Shown: one piece after another, positions 29,264 through 39,025 of the stretch
Layout of the letters: the number at the start of each line of letters is the position of its first letter
Position numbering within the stretch: position 1 is the stretch's first letter
Assembly: GCF_001423405.1 (NCBI RefSeq)
Contig: NZ_LMNS01000009.1
Span: 1 to 64,000, forward strand
Source of the DNA: Methylobacterium sp. Leaf123
GTDB taxonomy: Bacteria > Pseudomonadota > Alphaproteobacteria > Rhizobiales > Beijerinckiaceae
Direction of reading: 5' to 3'
DNA: 64,000 nucleotides
The notes under the pieces: generated by a model
The model's input: only the letters and a program-made list of their open reading frames with translations
Told to the model about the DNA's origin: nothing
The model's database searches: none
Program-made: the position numbers and the translations under genes

Positions 29264-31522
29264 TCAGACACCGGACAGGCGCGTCTTGGCGAGCGGCAGG
29301 CTACGCACCCGCTGCCCGGTCAGCGCCGCGACCGCGTTGACCACGGCAGGCGGCACGCCGGGCAGGCCCGGCTCGCCGATGCCGCCCATCGGCGCCCCAC
29401 TCTCGACGATGGCGACGTGCACCCTCGGCATCCGGGTTCGGTCGAGGATCGGGTAGCTGTCGAAGTTCCGCGCCTGCCGCTGCCCGTTCTCGTAGACCAC
29501 CTGTTCGAGAAGCGTGGAGGAGAGGCCGAGCGCCGCCGCGCTCTCGACTTGCCGCCGGACGATCGCCGGATTGACCACGCTGCCCGGATCGATGGCGATC
29601 CAGAGGTCGTGCACCCGCGCCTCGCCGTCCGTGAGCGAGACCTCGGCGATGGTGGCCGTCTCCGAGCCGAAGGGCGAGGCCATGGAGACGCCCCGTGCCC
29701 GGCGCGTGCCGTCCTCGGCCGTAAACGGCCCGCGCCGCCAGCCCCCGGCAAGCTCCGCCACTGTCCGCAGCAGGGTGGCGTGGCGCGGGCTGTCCGTCAG
29801 GAGCGCCATGCGCAGGTCGAACGGATCCCGGCCCCCGGCCGCAGCGATTTCGTCGAGGAAGCTTTCGTAGAAATAGTCGTTCATCGAGTGGCCGACCGAG
29901 CGCCAGAAGGCGATCGTGACGGGATGGGGCACCCGCACATAGTCGAGCTGCCGGTTCGGGATGGCGTAGGGCTTCTTGTCGAGGCCCTCGACGACGGAAG
30001 AATCGACCGGCGACTTGAACAGGGCACCGAACCAGCGGCCGATCGGGCCTTCGCCCACGGCCGTGGTCCGGAGCGCCACCGGCATCCCGTCGGGCCCGAG
30101 CGCGGCCTTGAAGCGGGCAAAACTGAGGGGCCGCACCGCGTCCATGCGGAACTCCTCCTCGCGCGACCACAGCACCCGCACGGGCCGGCCGGTCGCCTTG
30201 GCGAGCAGGATCGCCTGCGGGAAGGGGGTGGCCGGGCCGTAGAAGAAGTGGCGCCCGAAGAAGCCGCCGAGCATCGGCGAGTGGATGCGCACCTGCTCCG
30301 GGTCGAGTCCCGCGGTCTTCGCCGCGACGCCCTGGAACAGCTCCGGCATCTGGTTGGGCACCCATAGATCGAGGCTGCCATCCGCCGTGAACCGGGCGAC
30401 CGCCGACGGCGGTTCGAGCTGGGCATGGGCGAGGTAGGGCGCGTCGTACTCCGCCTCGATCACCTTGGCGGCCTTCGCGAAGGCCGCGTCCGGGTCGCCC
30501 TCCTGCTCGGCCGGGAGGCCGGGCTCGGTCGTGCCCTTCAGGGCCGCCAGCATCGCCGCGGAGGAGAACGCGGCGGAGACCGTGGCAATGCCCTCCGCCG
30601 CGGGCTCGCTCCAAGCGACCTGAAGGGCCTCCGCGCCCTTGCGCGCCCGCCACCAGGAATCGGCGACCACCGCCACGGCGCCAGGCAGGCGATGGACCGA
30701 GTGGACACCCGGCATCGCGCGGATTTCCGCCTCGTTGGCGATCGCCCGCGGCTCGGTGCCGAGATGCGGCGCATGCTGCACGGCGGCGTGCAGCATCGCG
30801 TCGAGGCGGATGTCGATGGCGTAGGTCGCCCGGCCCGTCGCCTTGTCGCGCATGTCGAGCCGGGCCACCGGCCGGCCGATCCAGCGGAAGTCCTTCGGGT
30901 CCTTCAGCGCGACGTCGTCGCGGGGCAGGAGCGCCAAGGCGGCCTGCGCCACCTCGCCGTAGCCGAGCGTCCGGCCGGAGGCGGCGTGGATCACCCGGCC
31001 GTCATCAGTCGTCAGGCTGTCCTGCGGCACGGCCAGCCGCGCGGCGGCGGCGCGCAGCAGCATCTCGCGGGCAGTGGCGCCGAGACGGCGCATCGCCTCG
31101 AAGCTGGAGCGGGTCGAGAAGCTGCCGCCGGTCATTCGCAGGCCGTTGACGACGGCGTAGTCGGGGCCGGGCGGGGCGCATTCCACCGCGAAACGGGCAG
31201 GGTCGAGGTCGAGTTCCTCGCCGATGGTCTGGGCGAGCCCGGTATTGATGCCCTGGCCGCCCTCGACGAAGGGACTGAGCAGGCGCACGCTGCCGTCCGT
31301 ACGGATTTCGAGGAAGGCGGCCACGCGGGTGCCGGGCTTTGCTGCCACCGCCGCCGGACCTTCCGCGCGGGTCTGCGCCGCGGCCTCCTTCGGCAGATCG
31401 ATGCCGAGCAGGAGGGCGCCCGAGGCGATCCCGAGGAAGCCACGCCGCGAGAGGTTGCGCACCGGCTCCGATGCCGGGCTGGAAGCGAGACCGAGGCGGT
31501 GATGGGGCGTCAGATCGTTCAT
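29264..31522 (-). CDS. Molybdenum hydroxylase large subunit, IorB (isoquinoline 1-oxidoreductase beta) type
   Basis: 752 aa. A twin-arginine signal near residues 26-50 (LSRRGFLGIASGALLLG) sends the assembled enzyme to the periplasm. The molybdopterin cytosine dinucleotide-binding blocks are typical of the xanthine oxidase family: PFVEGGQGINTGLAQTIGEEL, GGFFGRHFFYGPATPF, EEFRMDAVRPLS and GMGGIGEPGLPGV-like PMGGIGEPGLPG at the end. It uses water as oxygen donor to hydroxylate N-heterocycles or aldehydes; the substrate cannot be read from sequence. It begins 10 bases after the 2Fe-2S subunit gene. Confidence 0.87.
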   Translation of the reverse strand: MNDLTPHHRLGLASSPASEPVRNLSRRGFLGIASGALLLGIDLPKEAAAQTRAEGPAAVAAKPGTRVAAFLEIRTDGSVRLLSPFVEGGQGINTGLAQTIGEELDLDPARFAVECAPPGPDYAVVNGLRMTGGSFSTRSSFEAMRRLGATAREMLLRAAAARLAVPQDSLTTDDGRVIHAASGRTLGYGEVAQAALALLPRDDVALKDPKDFRWIGRPVARLDMRDKATGRATYAIDIRLDAMLHAAVQHAPHLGTEPRAIANEAEIRAMPGVHSVHRLPGAVAVVADSWWRARKGAEALQVAWSEPAAEGIATVSAAFSSAAMLAALKGTTEPGLPAEQEGDPDAAFAKAAKVIEAEYDAPYLAHAQLEPPSAVARFTADGSLDLWVPNQMPELFQGVAAKTAGLDPEQVRIHSPMLGGFFGRHFFYGPATPFPQAILLAKATGRPVRVLWSREEEFRMDAVRPLSFARFKAALGPDGMPVALRTTAVGEGPIGRWFGALFKSPVDSSVVEGLDKKPYAIPNRQLDYVRVPHPVTIAFWRSVGHSMNDYFYESFLDEIAAAGGRDPFDLRMALLTDSPRHATLLRTVAELAGGWRRGPFTAEDGTRRARGVSMASPFGSETATIAEVSLTDGEARVHDLWIAIDPGSVVNPAIVRRQVESAAALGLSSTLLEQVVYENGQRQARNFDSYPILDRTRMPRVHVAIVESGAPMGGIGEPGLPGVPPAVVNAVAALTGQRVRSLPLAKTRLSGV

Positions 31523-31532
31523 CCCCGCCTCC

Positions 31533-31982
31533 TCAGGCCGCGGCCTGCCGCACGGCGGCGGCGATGGCGTTGTAGGTGCCGCAACGGCACAGATTGGTCA
31601 TGGCGGCGGCGATCTCGTCTTCGGTGGGGTTCGGCGTCTCCTTCAGGAGACCGCTCGCGGCCATGACCTGGCCCGACTGGCAGTAGCCGCATTGCGGCAC
31701 CTCGATCCCGACCCAAGCCGCCACCACGCGGGCGCCGACCGGATCGGCCTCGATCGCCTCGATGGTGGTCACCGGTTGCGCACCGACGCTCTCGACCGGC
31801 ATCTGGCAGGATCGGATCGCCTGCCCGTCGATGAGCACGGTGCAGGCGCCGCATTGGCCGATGCCGCAACCGTATTTCGTGCCGGTGAGGCCGATCGTGT
31901 CACGCAGCACGAACAGAAGCGGCGTGTCCGGATCGACATCGATCGAATGTTGATGGCCATTGATCGAAAGGCTGATCATCAA
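31533..31982 (-). CDS. Molybdenum hydroxylase 2Fe-2S subunit, IorA type
   Basis: 149 aa. Two 2Fe-2S clusters: plant-ferredoxin type (CGIGQCGACTVLIDG near residue 40) and the alpha-helical type (CGYCQSGQVMAASGLL near 100, with NLCRCGTYNAI near 133). It carries electrons from the molybdenum centre of the adjacent large subunit to an unidentified acceptor, probably a cytochrome c, since no FAD subunit is encoded here. First gene of the pair. Confidence 0.9.
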   Translation of the reverse strand: MMISLSINGHQHSIDVDPDTPLLFVLRDTIGLTGTKYGCGIGQCGACTVLIDGQAIRSCQMPVESVGAQPVTTIEAIEADPVGARVVAAWVGIEVPQCGYCQSGQVMAASGLLKETPNPTEDEIAAAMTNLCRCGTYNAIAAAVRQAAA

Positions 31983-32139
31983 CCGACTCCCTCGAGTCTT
32001 CGCGTTTCATGATCCATGGTCGATGACGGCTCGACAATTGGCAACGCCGTAAACACGGCAATTCCGGACATCGAAGCGGATAGGTCCGCGCGCCGGATGA
32101 TCGGCGAACGAACTTGCTCCTTCACGCCCCGATGCTTGC

Positions 32140-32928
32140 TCAAGCGGCGCGGTAGCGCGCGGCCGGGACGGCACTCGAAAGATGCGGCAGCATGGTCGCG
32201 CGTGCGGCCTCCCAGGCGTCCCATTCGGCCGCGTCCTGAAGCGAGGGAATGGTAGCGAACTCGCCCCGGTCGAGGCCGGCCAGGGCCGCATCGACCAGAT
32301 CCTCGGCCGACATCACCCACTCCTTCGGCAGGTGGCTCGCGGGCAGGCCGGCCACGTCCCAGAACTCGGTTCCGGTGGCGCCCGGCAGCACCACCTGCAC
32401 CGCGACGCCGGTGCCCGCGAGTTCCTTGCGCAGGGAATGGCTGAAGCCGAGGACGAACGATTTCGAGCCGCCATAGACCCCGTTCAGAACCTCGGGCCCG
32501 ATGGCGACGATCGAGGCGATATTGATGATCGTGCCCGTTCCGCGGCTCGTGAAGGCCGGCACCGCCGCGTAGGTCAGGCGCATCGGCGCGGTGACGTTGA
32601 TGGCGATCATCCGCTCCATCTCATCGACCGAGGCCGCAGCGAGCGGCGCGGCGGAGCCGAACCCGGCATTGTTGACGAGATGCGTGATGCCCGCCTCGTC
32701 CTTCAGGATCGCCTCGATTGCGGCGAGCCCCGCCCGGTCCGTCAGATCGGCCTCGACGGCCCGCACGGTCACGCCGTGGCGACGGGTGAGATCCTCGGCG
32801 ACGGCATCGAGCCGCGCCTTGTTTCGGGCGACGAGGATGAGGTCGTGGCCGCGTCCGGCGAAGCGGTCGGCGTAGACGGCACCGATGCCGGAGGAGGCGC
32901 CGGTGATGAGCACGGTTCCCTGGGTCAT
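32140..32928 (-). CDS. Short-chain dehydrogenase/reductase
   Basis: 262 aa. TGASSGIGAVYADRFA (nucleotide-binding glycine motif), NNAG near residue 85, catalytic Ser in the NIASIVA region and YGGSK as the Tyr-x-x-x-Lys active site. Classical SDR, probably NADP-dependent. Start ATG at 32928 gives the usual MTQGTVLITGASSGIG. Divergent from the GlxA-type regulator at 33056, with an operator-like dyad between them, so it is the likely target of that regulator. Substrate unknown. Confidence 0.85.
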   Translation of the reverse strand: MTQGTVLITGASSGIGAVYADRFAGRGHDLILVARNKARLDAVAEDLTRRHGVTVRAVEADLTDRAGLAAIEAILKDEAGITHLVNNAGFGSAAPLAAASVDEMERMIAINVTAPMRLTYAAVPAFTSRGTGTIINIASIVAIGPEVLNGVYGGSKSFVLGFSHSLRKELAGTGVAVQVVLPGATGTEFWDVAGLPASHLPKEWVMSAEDLVDAALAGLDRGEFATIPSLQDAAEWDAWEAARATMLPHLSSAVPAARYRAA

Positions 32929-33003
32929 GATCGTGGGTCCTGTCGTGAAGCCCGACCGGCCTGCCCGGCGCTGGCGATGGCATGACCCTACGCCTGGACG
33001 GCG

Positions 33004-33040
33004 ATGTCCTGAATGACGTATAAACGTCAAAATCGGACAT
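33004..33040. promoter_or_regulatory. Nested dyad operator between SDR gene and AraC/GlxA regulator
   Basis: Inner perfect inverted repeat TGACGT-ATAA-ACGTCA (33014-33029) lies inside an outer inverted repeat ATGTCC (33004-33009)/GGACAT (33035-33040). It sits 15 bases before the regulator's start codon and about 75 bases before the SDR start, so a protein bound here could control both. Confidence 0.6.
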
Positions 33041-33055
33041 GCGGCGGAGGACCGG

Positions 33056-34012
33056 ATGCGGCAGGTCGGGTTCATCCTCGAAGACGGCTTCCAGGTGATG
33101 GGGCTCGCCGCCCTGTCGGCGTTCGAGTTCGCCAACACCGATCTCGGCCGGGAGGCCTATGGGCTTCGCGTCATGTCGGAGCGGGGCGGCACCGTCCGCT
33201 CCTCGCTGCGCATCGGCATCGAAACGGTGCCGCTGGCGGACGCCCCCGACACGTTGATGGTGGTCGGCGAGTTGCAGCCGCGCCCGCTCTCGCCGGGCCT
33301 GCGTGAGTACATCGCCGAAGCCGGCCGAACCTCGCGACGCGTTGCCGGTCTCTGCACGGGAGCCTTCGCCCTGGCCGAGGCCGGGCTGCTCGACGGCCGG
33401 GTGGCGACGACGCATTGGGCTCATGCCCGCGACATGCAGGAGCGCTTCCCGCTGATCCGCGTCGATGACGACCGCATCTTCGTAGCCGACGGGAATGTCT
33501 GGACCTCGGCCGGGATGAGCGCGGCGATCGACCTGACGCTGGCGCTGATCGAGGACGACCACGGCGCGGAGCTGTCACGCGCCATCGCTCGCAAGCTCGT
33601 CGTCTATCACCGCCGCCCCGGCGGCCAGTCACAGTTCTCGGCCCTGCTCGAACTGGAACCGCGCTCCGATCGGATCCGCCGTGCCCTGGTCTATGCCAAG
33701 GAAAACCTGCGCCGCCCGCTGACCGTCGAGGAGATGGCGGAGGCGGCCAGCGTCAGCCCGCGCCAGTTCAGCCGGGTGTTTCGCGAGGAGACCGGTCAAT
33801 CCCCCGCCAAGGCCGTGGAGCGGCTGCGGCTCGAGGCCGCCAAGGCGATGCTCGAAAACGGCCGCCACTCCCTGGACGTGGTCGCGCGCGACACCGGCTT
33901 CACCGACCGCGACCGCATGCGCCGCGCCTTTCTGCGCGCCTTCGGCCACCCACCGCAGAGCCTGCGCCGGAGCCTGCGCTTGATCGAGGGCGGCGGCGAA
34001 GCGGCCGAATGA
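33056..34012 (+). CDS. GlxA-family AraC-type transcriptional regulator
   Basis: 318 aa. N-terminal DJ-1/PfpI-like domain (about 1-190; VAGLCTGAFALAEAGLLDGR with the nucleophile-elbow Cys, then TTHWAHARDMQERFP and DGNVWTSAGMSAAIDL) and a C-terminal AraC double helix-turn-helix (about 215-310; LTVEEMAEAASVSPRQFSRVF, VVARDTGFTDRDRMRRAF). Ligands for such regulators are often amino-acid-like or quaternary ammonium compounds. ATG follows GGAGG. Divergent from the SDR gene, with the operator-like dyad in between. Confidence 0.9.
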   Translation: MRQVGFILEDGFQVMGLAALSAFEFANTDLGREAYGLRVMSERGGTVRSSLRIGIETVPLADAPDTLMVVGELQPRPLSPGLREYIAEAGRTSRRVAGLCTGAFALAEAGLLDGRVATTHWAHARDMQERFPLIRVDDDRIFVADGNVWTSAGMSAAIDLTLALIEDDHGAELSRAIARKLVVYHRRPGGQSQFSALLELEPRSDRIRRALVYAKENLRRPLTVEEMAEAASVSPRQFSRVFREETGQSPAKAVERLRLEAAKAMLENGRHSLDVVARDTGFTDRDRMRRAFLRAFGHPPQSLRRSLRLIEGGGEAAE

Positions 34013-34053
34013 TACCCGCGGCGCAGCGAAACACGGCGTCGACTGCCGGTCGC

Positions 34054-36750
34054 TCAGCCGGGGGGCGGTGATAACGCCTCCTGGCCCGCATAGGCTTCGA
34101 GCTCTTCCCGCAGATACGGGGCCGTGCGGCTCGGCGGCGCCGCGGCCACCGCCTCGGGGCGGCCGGCCGATACGATGGTGCCGCCGAGGTTGCCGGCGCC
34201 CGGCCCCACATCGATGACGTGGTCGGCCCCGGCGACGGCGCGCATGTCGTGCTCGACCATGACCACGGCGTTGCCCGCATCCACCAACCCGTTGAGCTGG
34301 AGCATGAGGCGGTCCACGTCGGTCGGGTGCAACCCGGTCGTCGGCTCGTCGAGAACGTAGAGCGTACCGCCGCGCTGGCCCCGCTGAAGCTCCGTGGCGA
34401 GCTTGATGCGCTGGGCTTCCCCGCCGGAAAGTTCGGTCGCCGGCTGGCCCAGGCGAAGATAGCCGAGGCCCAGATCCCGCAGCACGGCGAGCGGCCGCAG
34501 CACGGACGGCTCGTCCGCAAAGGCGTCGCAGGCACGCTCGACGGTGAGCCCGAGCACGTCCGCGATGGTCAGCCCGTTCCAGGTGACCTCCAGCGTGTCA
34601 GACGCGTAGCGGGTGCCATGGCAGGTCGGGCACGGGGCGTAGACGCTCGGCATGAACAGGAGTTCGACGCTGACGAAGCCCTCGCCCTCGCAGGCCGGAC
34701 AGCGGCCCTTCGCGACGTTGAAGGAGAAGCGGCCCGCGTCGTAGCGGCGCTTGCGGGCTTCAGGGGTGGCGGCGAACAGCTTGCGGACGGCGTCGAACAG
34801 GCCGGTATAGGTGGCAAGATTCGAGCGGGGCGTGCGTCCGATCGGCTTCTGATCGACCTTCACCAGACGCCGGATGCCCTCCATGCCGCCGACGATGCGC
34901 CCCTCGGTCGGGCCCGGCGCGTCGTCGAGCGGATCCTCCGGCTCGTCGTCGATCTCGACGGGCCGTCCGAGGCGATCGCCGACGAGTTCCAACAGGGCTT
35001 GGCTCACGAGACTCGACTTGCCGGAGCCGGAAATGCCAGTCACCGCGGTGAGACAGCCCAGCGGGAAGGCCGCCGAGACCCCACGCAGATTGTTGCGGAC
35101 GACGCCTTCCAGGCGCAGCCATCCCGAGGGCTCCCGCCGCGGGCGCTGCGGCGGCTCGGCCATGCCGAACAGGTGAAGGCGCGTGCGCGACGCTTCCACC
35201 GCGCGCAGGCCGTCCGGCGGGCCGCTATAGAGCACGGTGCCGCCGTGCTCGCCCGCGGCCGGGCCGACATCGACGAGCCAATCGGCGCGGCGCATCGTGC
35301 CGATGTCGTGCTCGACGACGAACAGTGAATTGCCCGAGGCGAGCAGCCCGGCCAGCGCGTCGTGCATGGCATCGCCGTCGGCGGGGTGCAGCCCGGCCGT
35401 GGGCTCGTCGAGCACGTAGGCCACGCCGAAGAGCTGCGAGCGGAGCTGGGTGGCGAGGCGCAGGCGCTGCAATTCGCCCGACGACAGGGTCGTGGTCACC
35501 CGGTCCAGCGACAGGTAGCCGAGGCCCAGCTCCGTCAGCGTTCCGATCCGGTCGATAAGGTCGGCGGCGAGGCGCTGGGCGGCCAACCGCTTCTCGATGG
35601 AGAGGTTCGGCGTCGCGCGCACATCCGGCGCGCTCGCATGGACCGAGGCCCCGGAGGCGGCGCGGCGGGCGCGATCCCGCAGGCCGGTATCGCGGTCGAG
35701 GATCTCCGTTGAAGGGCCGTCCGTCGCGTCGGGCAGCTGGTCCTCGGCCGCCGGCCGCATCGCCTCGGCCAGATCGGCGAGCGGCATGCGCGACAGCTCG
35801 CCGATATCCAGCCCGGCGAAGGTGACCAAAAGCGCCTCGGGCTTCAGGCGCTTGCCCTGACAGACCGGGCAATCCTCGCTCACGAGGTAGCTCGCCGCCC
35901 GTCGGCGCATGAGGGCGCTCTGCGAGTTGGTGAAGGTGCCGAGCACGTGGCGGCGGGCGCTGGTGAACGTGCCCATATAGCTCGGCTCGAGGCGGCGCTG
36001 ACGGGCGAGCCGCGTCTGCTCCGGTGAGAGGCCGGCATAGACCGGCTCCTGCGGCTGGTCGTCCGTGAACAGAATCCAGTCCCTGAGTGCCCTGGGCAGC
36101 TCCTTCCAGGGCGTGTCGACATCGACGCCCCGGCTCACGAGGATGTCCCGCAGGTTCTGCCCGCCCCAGGCTTGCGGCCAGGCCGCGACCGCGCGCTCGC
36201 GGATCGTCAGCGAGGGATCGGGCACCATCGACGCTTCCGTCGCCTGATAGACCCGTCCGAGCCCGCCGCAGGAGGGGCAGGCGCCCTGGGGCGTGTTGGG
36301 CGAGAAATCCTCCGCGTAGAGCATCGGCTGGCCCGGCGGGTAGGTGCCGGCGCGCGAATACATCATCCGCACGAGGCTCGACAGGGTCGTGACGCTGCCG
36401 ACCGAGGAGCGCGCGCTGGGCGTCCCGCGCTGCTGCTGAAGGGCGACGGCCGGGGGAAGACCCTCGATGGAATCGACGTCGGGCACCCCGACCTGATCGA
36501 TCATCCGGCGCGCGTAGGGGGCGACCGACTCGAAGTAGCGCCTCTGGGCCTCCGCGTAGAGCGTACCGAAGGCGAGCGAGGACTTGCCGGAACCCGAGAC
36601 GCCCGTGAACACGACGAGGGCGTCGCGCGGCACCTCCACATCGACGTCGCGCAGATTGTGCTCCCGCGCGCCCTTCACCGTGACGTAGCCCGGCCGTCCC
36701 GCGCCCGCCCGGGCGATCCTGACCCGTTCTTTGGGCTTCGCTTGGTCCAT
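34054..36750 (-). CDS. UvrA-like excinuclease ATPase paralogue (UvrA2/DrrC type)
   Basis: About 898 aa. Two ABC ATPase modules with Walker [14 protein letters not shown] and [13 protein letters not shown], signature [12 protein letters not shown] and [12 protein letters not shown], and zinc-finger cysteines ([41 protein letters not shown]...CPTCHGTRY). It is shorter than housekeeping UvrA and the region between the first Walker A and signature is reduced, as in class II UvrA paralogues linked to resistance to DNA-binding compounds. Start chosen at the second ATG (36750) because GAGAGGG lies 6 bases upstream. Not near other repair genes. Confidence 0.85.
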   Translation of the reverse strand: MDQAKPKERVRIARAGAGRPGYVTVKGAREHNLRDVDVEVPRDALVVFTGVSGSGKSSLAFGTLYAEAQRRYFESVAPYARRMIDQVGVPDVDSIEGLPPAVALQQQRGTPSARSSVGSVTTLSSLVRMMYSRAGTYPPGQPMLYAEDFSPNTPQGACPSCGGLGRVYQATEASMVPDPSLTIRERAVAAWPQAWGGQNLRDILVSRGVDVDTPWKELPRALRDWILFTDDQPQEPVYAGLSPEQTRLARQRRLEPSYMGTFTSARRHVLGTFTNSQSALMRRRAASYLVSEDCPVCQGKRLKPEALLVTFAGLDIGELSRMPLADLAEAMRPAAEDQLPDATDGPSTEILDRDTGLRDRARRAASGASVHASAPDVRATPNLSIEKRLAAQRLAADLIDRIGTLTELGLGYLSLDRVTTTLSSGELQRLRLATQLRSQLFGVAYVLDEPTAGLHPADGDAMHDALAGLLASGNSLFVVEHDIGTMRRADWLVDVGPAAGEHGGTVLYSGPPDGLRAVEASRTRLHLFGMAEPPQRPRREPSGWLRLEGVVRNNLRGVSAAFPLGCLTAVTGISGSGKSSLVSQALLELVGDRLGRPVEIDDEPEDPLDDAPGPTEGRIVGGMEGIRRLVKVDQKPIGRTPRSNLATYTGLFDAVRKLFAATPEARKRRYDAGRFSFNVAKGRCPACEGEGFVSVELLFMPSVYAPCPTCHGTRYASDTLEVTWNGLTIADVLGLTVERACDAFADEPSVLRPLAVLRDLGLGYLRLGQPATELSGGEAQRIKLATELQRGQRGGTLYVLDEPTTGLHPTDVDRLMLQLNGLVDAGNAVVMVEHDMRAVAGADHVIDVGPGAGNLGGTIVSAGRPEAVAAAPPSRTAPYLREELEAYAGQEALSPPPG

Positions 36751-36930
36751 CGGCATCCCTCTCGGCGCCTCCCTCTCGCGGAGCGCCGGACGCCCCCGCG
36801 CCGACTAGAGGTTCGGGCGGCCGGACGCTACCCGTGTGAGGGAATGGTGATCGGCGATGCGGCGTGAAGAAACGCCGGTGTCCCCATCCCACCGGGACCG
36901 AATGTCGGCGACGCCGGAGGCCGCCGTCCA

Positions 36931-38043
36931 TCAGGACTTGGCGATCTCACGAAGCAGCATCGGCACGCGCGCCCACGGCTCCGTCGCCTGCTGGTTGTGC
37001 AGACGGCTGAGCGCGTAGTTCTGGCCTCCGACGATGAGAATATCCGGCCAGCGCGAACAGAAGGCTTCGACGCAGGCGGGGTCGAAATGCCGTCCGCTCT
37101 CGGCCCGAATACAGTCCAGAGCGTCCTCGAACGGCATGGCGCCCTTGTAGGGACGCTGCGTCGTGAGGGCGTCGAACACGTCGGCCACGGCCACGATGCG
37201 GGCTGAGAGGGGGATATCGGTCCCCGCAAGCCCATGCGGGTAGCCGCTGCCGTCCCACTTTTCGTGGTGAGCTTCCGCGATTTCAGCCGCAAGGCTGATC
37301 AGTTCGGATGAACTATCCCCGAGAATGCGCTTGCCGATTGCGGCATGGGTCCTGATGAGGGCGAATTCCTCCGGATCGAGCCGACCCGGCTTCAACAGCA
37401 CGCCGTCCGGAATCGCGACCTTGCCGACGTCGTGCAGGGGTGCTGCGAGATACAGGTTCCGGCAGAAATCCGGCGCGAGGTCGAGGGCCTCGGCCACGAT
37501 CTGGCTGTAGCGCGCCACGCGCCACGTATGATCGCCGGTGTCGTTGTCGCGATACTCCACGGCAAGCGACAGACGGAAGATGATTTCCTCCTCGCGCTCG
37601 CGCAGATGGCGGAGCGCCATCTCCACCTCGCCATCGAGCCACGTGGCTTGCTCCGCCAGTTTCCGGACGGCCTGGGCCAAGCGGATGAGGTTGCGCAGCC
37701 GGACGGTGAGTTCGATGCCGCGCATGGACTTGTCGATGAAGTCGGTCGCACCGGCATCGAGCGCGGCAAGACGCACCGAGTCGGAGACGTCGCTCGTCAC
37801 CATGACGATCGGCACGAGGTTGTAGTGAGGGACCTTCCGCAGGCTCTGGATGAACTCGATCCCATCCATGGCCGGCATGTGATAATCGACCACGACGAGA
37901 TCGAAGGCGCGCATGGTCGCTTCCATCAGCCCCGCCGCCGGATCGGCATGGTCCGTCACCATCACATCCGGCTCAGCCTCCAGAAGGCCGCGCAGGCGCA
38001 GGCGCATGGTCGCGCTGTCATCGACCAGCAGTGCGTCCATCAT
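36931..38043 (-). CDS. Response regulator with HD-GYP cyclic-di-GMP phosphodiesterase domain
   Basis: 370 aa. Receiver domain 1-125 (phosphoacceptor Asp in VVVDYHMPAMDG near residue 53, Thr/Ser in VMVTSD, Lys in FIDKS), a linking coiled coil (130-155), then HD-GYP (about 160-350): DHTWRVARYS, APLHDVGKVAIPD, IRTHAAIGKRIL, AHHEKWDGSGYPHGL, and the GYP residues in GSGYP. Degrades cyclic-di-GMP, linking an unknown sensor kinase to motility or attachment. No kinase gene is adjacent. GGAG precedes the start. Confidence 0.9.
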   Translation of the reverse strand: MMDALLVDDSATMRLRLRGLLEAEPDVMVTDHADPAAGLMEATMRAFDLVVVDYHMPAMDGIEFIQSLRKVPHYNLVPIVMVTSDVSDSVRLAALDAGATDFIDKSMRGIELTVRLRNLIRLAQAVRKLAEQATWLDGEVEMALRHLREREEEIIFRLSLAVEYRDNDTGDHTWRVARYSQIVAEALDLAPDFCRNLYLAAPLHDVGKVAIPDGVLLKPGRLDPEEFALIRTHAAIGKRILGDSSSELISLAAEIAEAHHEKWDGSGYPHGLAGTDIPLSARIVAVADVFDALTTQRPYKGAMPFEDALDCIRAESGRHFDPACVEAFCSRWPDILIVGGQNYALSRLHNQQATEPWARVPMLLREIAKS

Positions 38044-38827
38044 CGGATCTCCACATCGGAGCGCGAGATGGCAGAGCTTGGGTGCTGAGCATCACGCGCA
38101 GTTTTCAATTCGGCAGGCACGCACGGGCCAACGCATAACCATCAAATGGTAAACAATTCCAACGATTTCGCGGAACGCGAGCCGTCTGGCGATCTATGCC
38201 TATGGCAGTTAAAATTCGGTATTTTCGAATCATAACTCATTAATTTATCAGTAATAATCTGAGATAAATTCCAATTACAGTACATATTCAACGTAAGTAG
38301 CAAATCTGATCCTTGCAAACCCGCACGCTGGCGCAAACACGGCCCCGGAGGCACCGCAGCTGGCCAGGGTCTAACGCTGTGCCGGCAGGATGCCGTCTCC
38401 CTGGACGCTCGCCCGGCACTATCCGCGTCGCGGACACCCGGCATTGTCATGATGAGACCCGGCCGGCTCGGCGATCAGCCGCGGGCGAACCTGAGAGGAT
38501 CGAGGACGCGACATCGGCGTGCCGTGTCGCGACGACGTCCGTACCGATGACGGCTGCCGGGCACCCACGGCCTGACGCTTCGACTCGAACGCCCGTGCCG
38601 CCGGGTTCGGGCGACCGCGGACGAGAAAGCGATGCCAAACGTCACCAGGGTCGAGATGCGGAGAGCCGCGAGGATCGGCGTGTGTGGCAACCACCGGCGC
38701 GCCAAGATCATCGCCACCCACAGCTTGTTCTATGACAGCATTGCGGCTAACCACTGTTTCACCCGCATTGGCAAACGGTTCCATAGTTTAGAACTACGAT
38801 AGATAAAATGAAACGATCTCTCTAACC
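38044..38827. other. Intergenic region, AT-rich in part, upstream of hemP
   Basis: About 780 bases between divergent genes. 38140-38310 is distinctly AT-rich for this genome; the remainder is GC-rich with only shadow frames. No gene, repeat or RNA recognised. The 3' end carries the promoter of the heme uptake operon. Confidence 0.4.
38787..38794 (+). promoter_or_regulatory. Possible Irr iron-control-element half site
   Basis: TTTAGAAC 34 bases before the hemP start matches one arm of the iron control element (TTTAGAA-N3-TTCTAAA) bound by Irr in Rhizobiales. The second arm is poor, so this is a candidate only. Confidence 0.35.
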
Positions 38828-39025
38828 ATGCCCGAATTCACTGTAACGGATCTTGAAACGCGTCCAGAAGACGACCGCCGTTCGGTTCCGTCTCACCGGG
38901 CGGCCGATCCAGTGATCACTTCCGATGTTTTGATGCAGGGACGCCGTGAGATCGTGATCGTCCATGACGGATCGAATTATCGCCTCCGCATCACCAGCAA
39001 CAACAAGCTGATCCTCACCAAATGA
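38828..39025 (+). CDS. hemP: Hemin uptake protein HemP/HmuP
   Basis: 65 aa. The C-terminal half (DVLMQGRREIVIVHDGSNYRLRIT, partly shown, then NNKLILTK) is the conserved HemP/HmuP core. In Bradyrhizobium HmuP is a co-activator that works with Irr at heme uptake promoters. The stop overlaps the hmuT start (ATGA at 39022-39025), so it heads the hemP-hmuTUV operon. Confidence 0.88.
   Translation: MPEFTVTDLETRPEDDRRSVPSHRAADPVITSDVLMQGRREIVIVHDGSNYRLRITSNNKLILTK

Noticed and set aside
38044..38827. Possible small RNA or gene in the AT-rich part of the hemP upstream region
   Set aside because: No hairpin with a T run and no ribosome binding site were found; left as intergenic.
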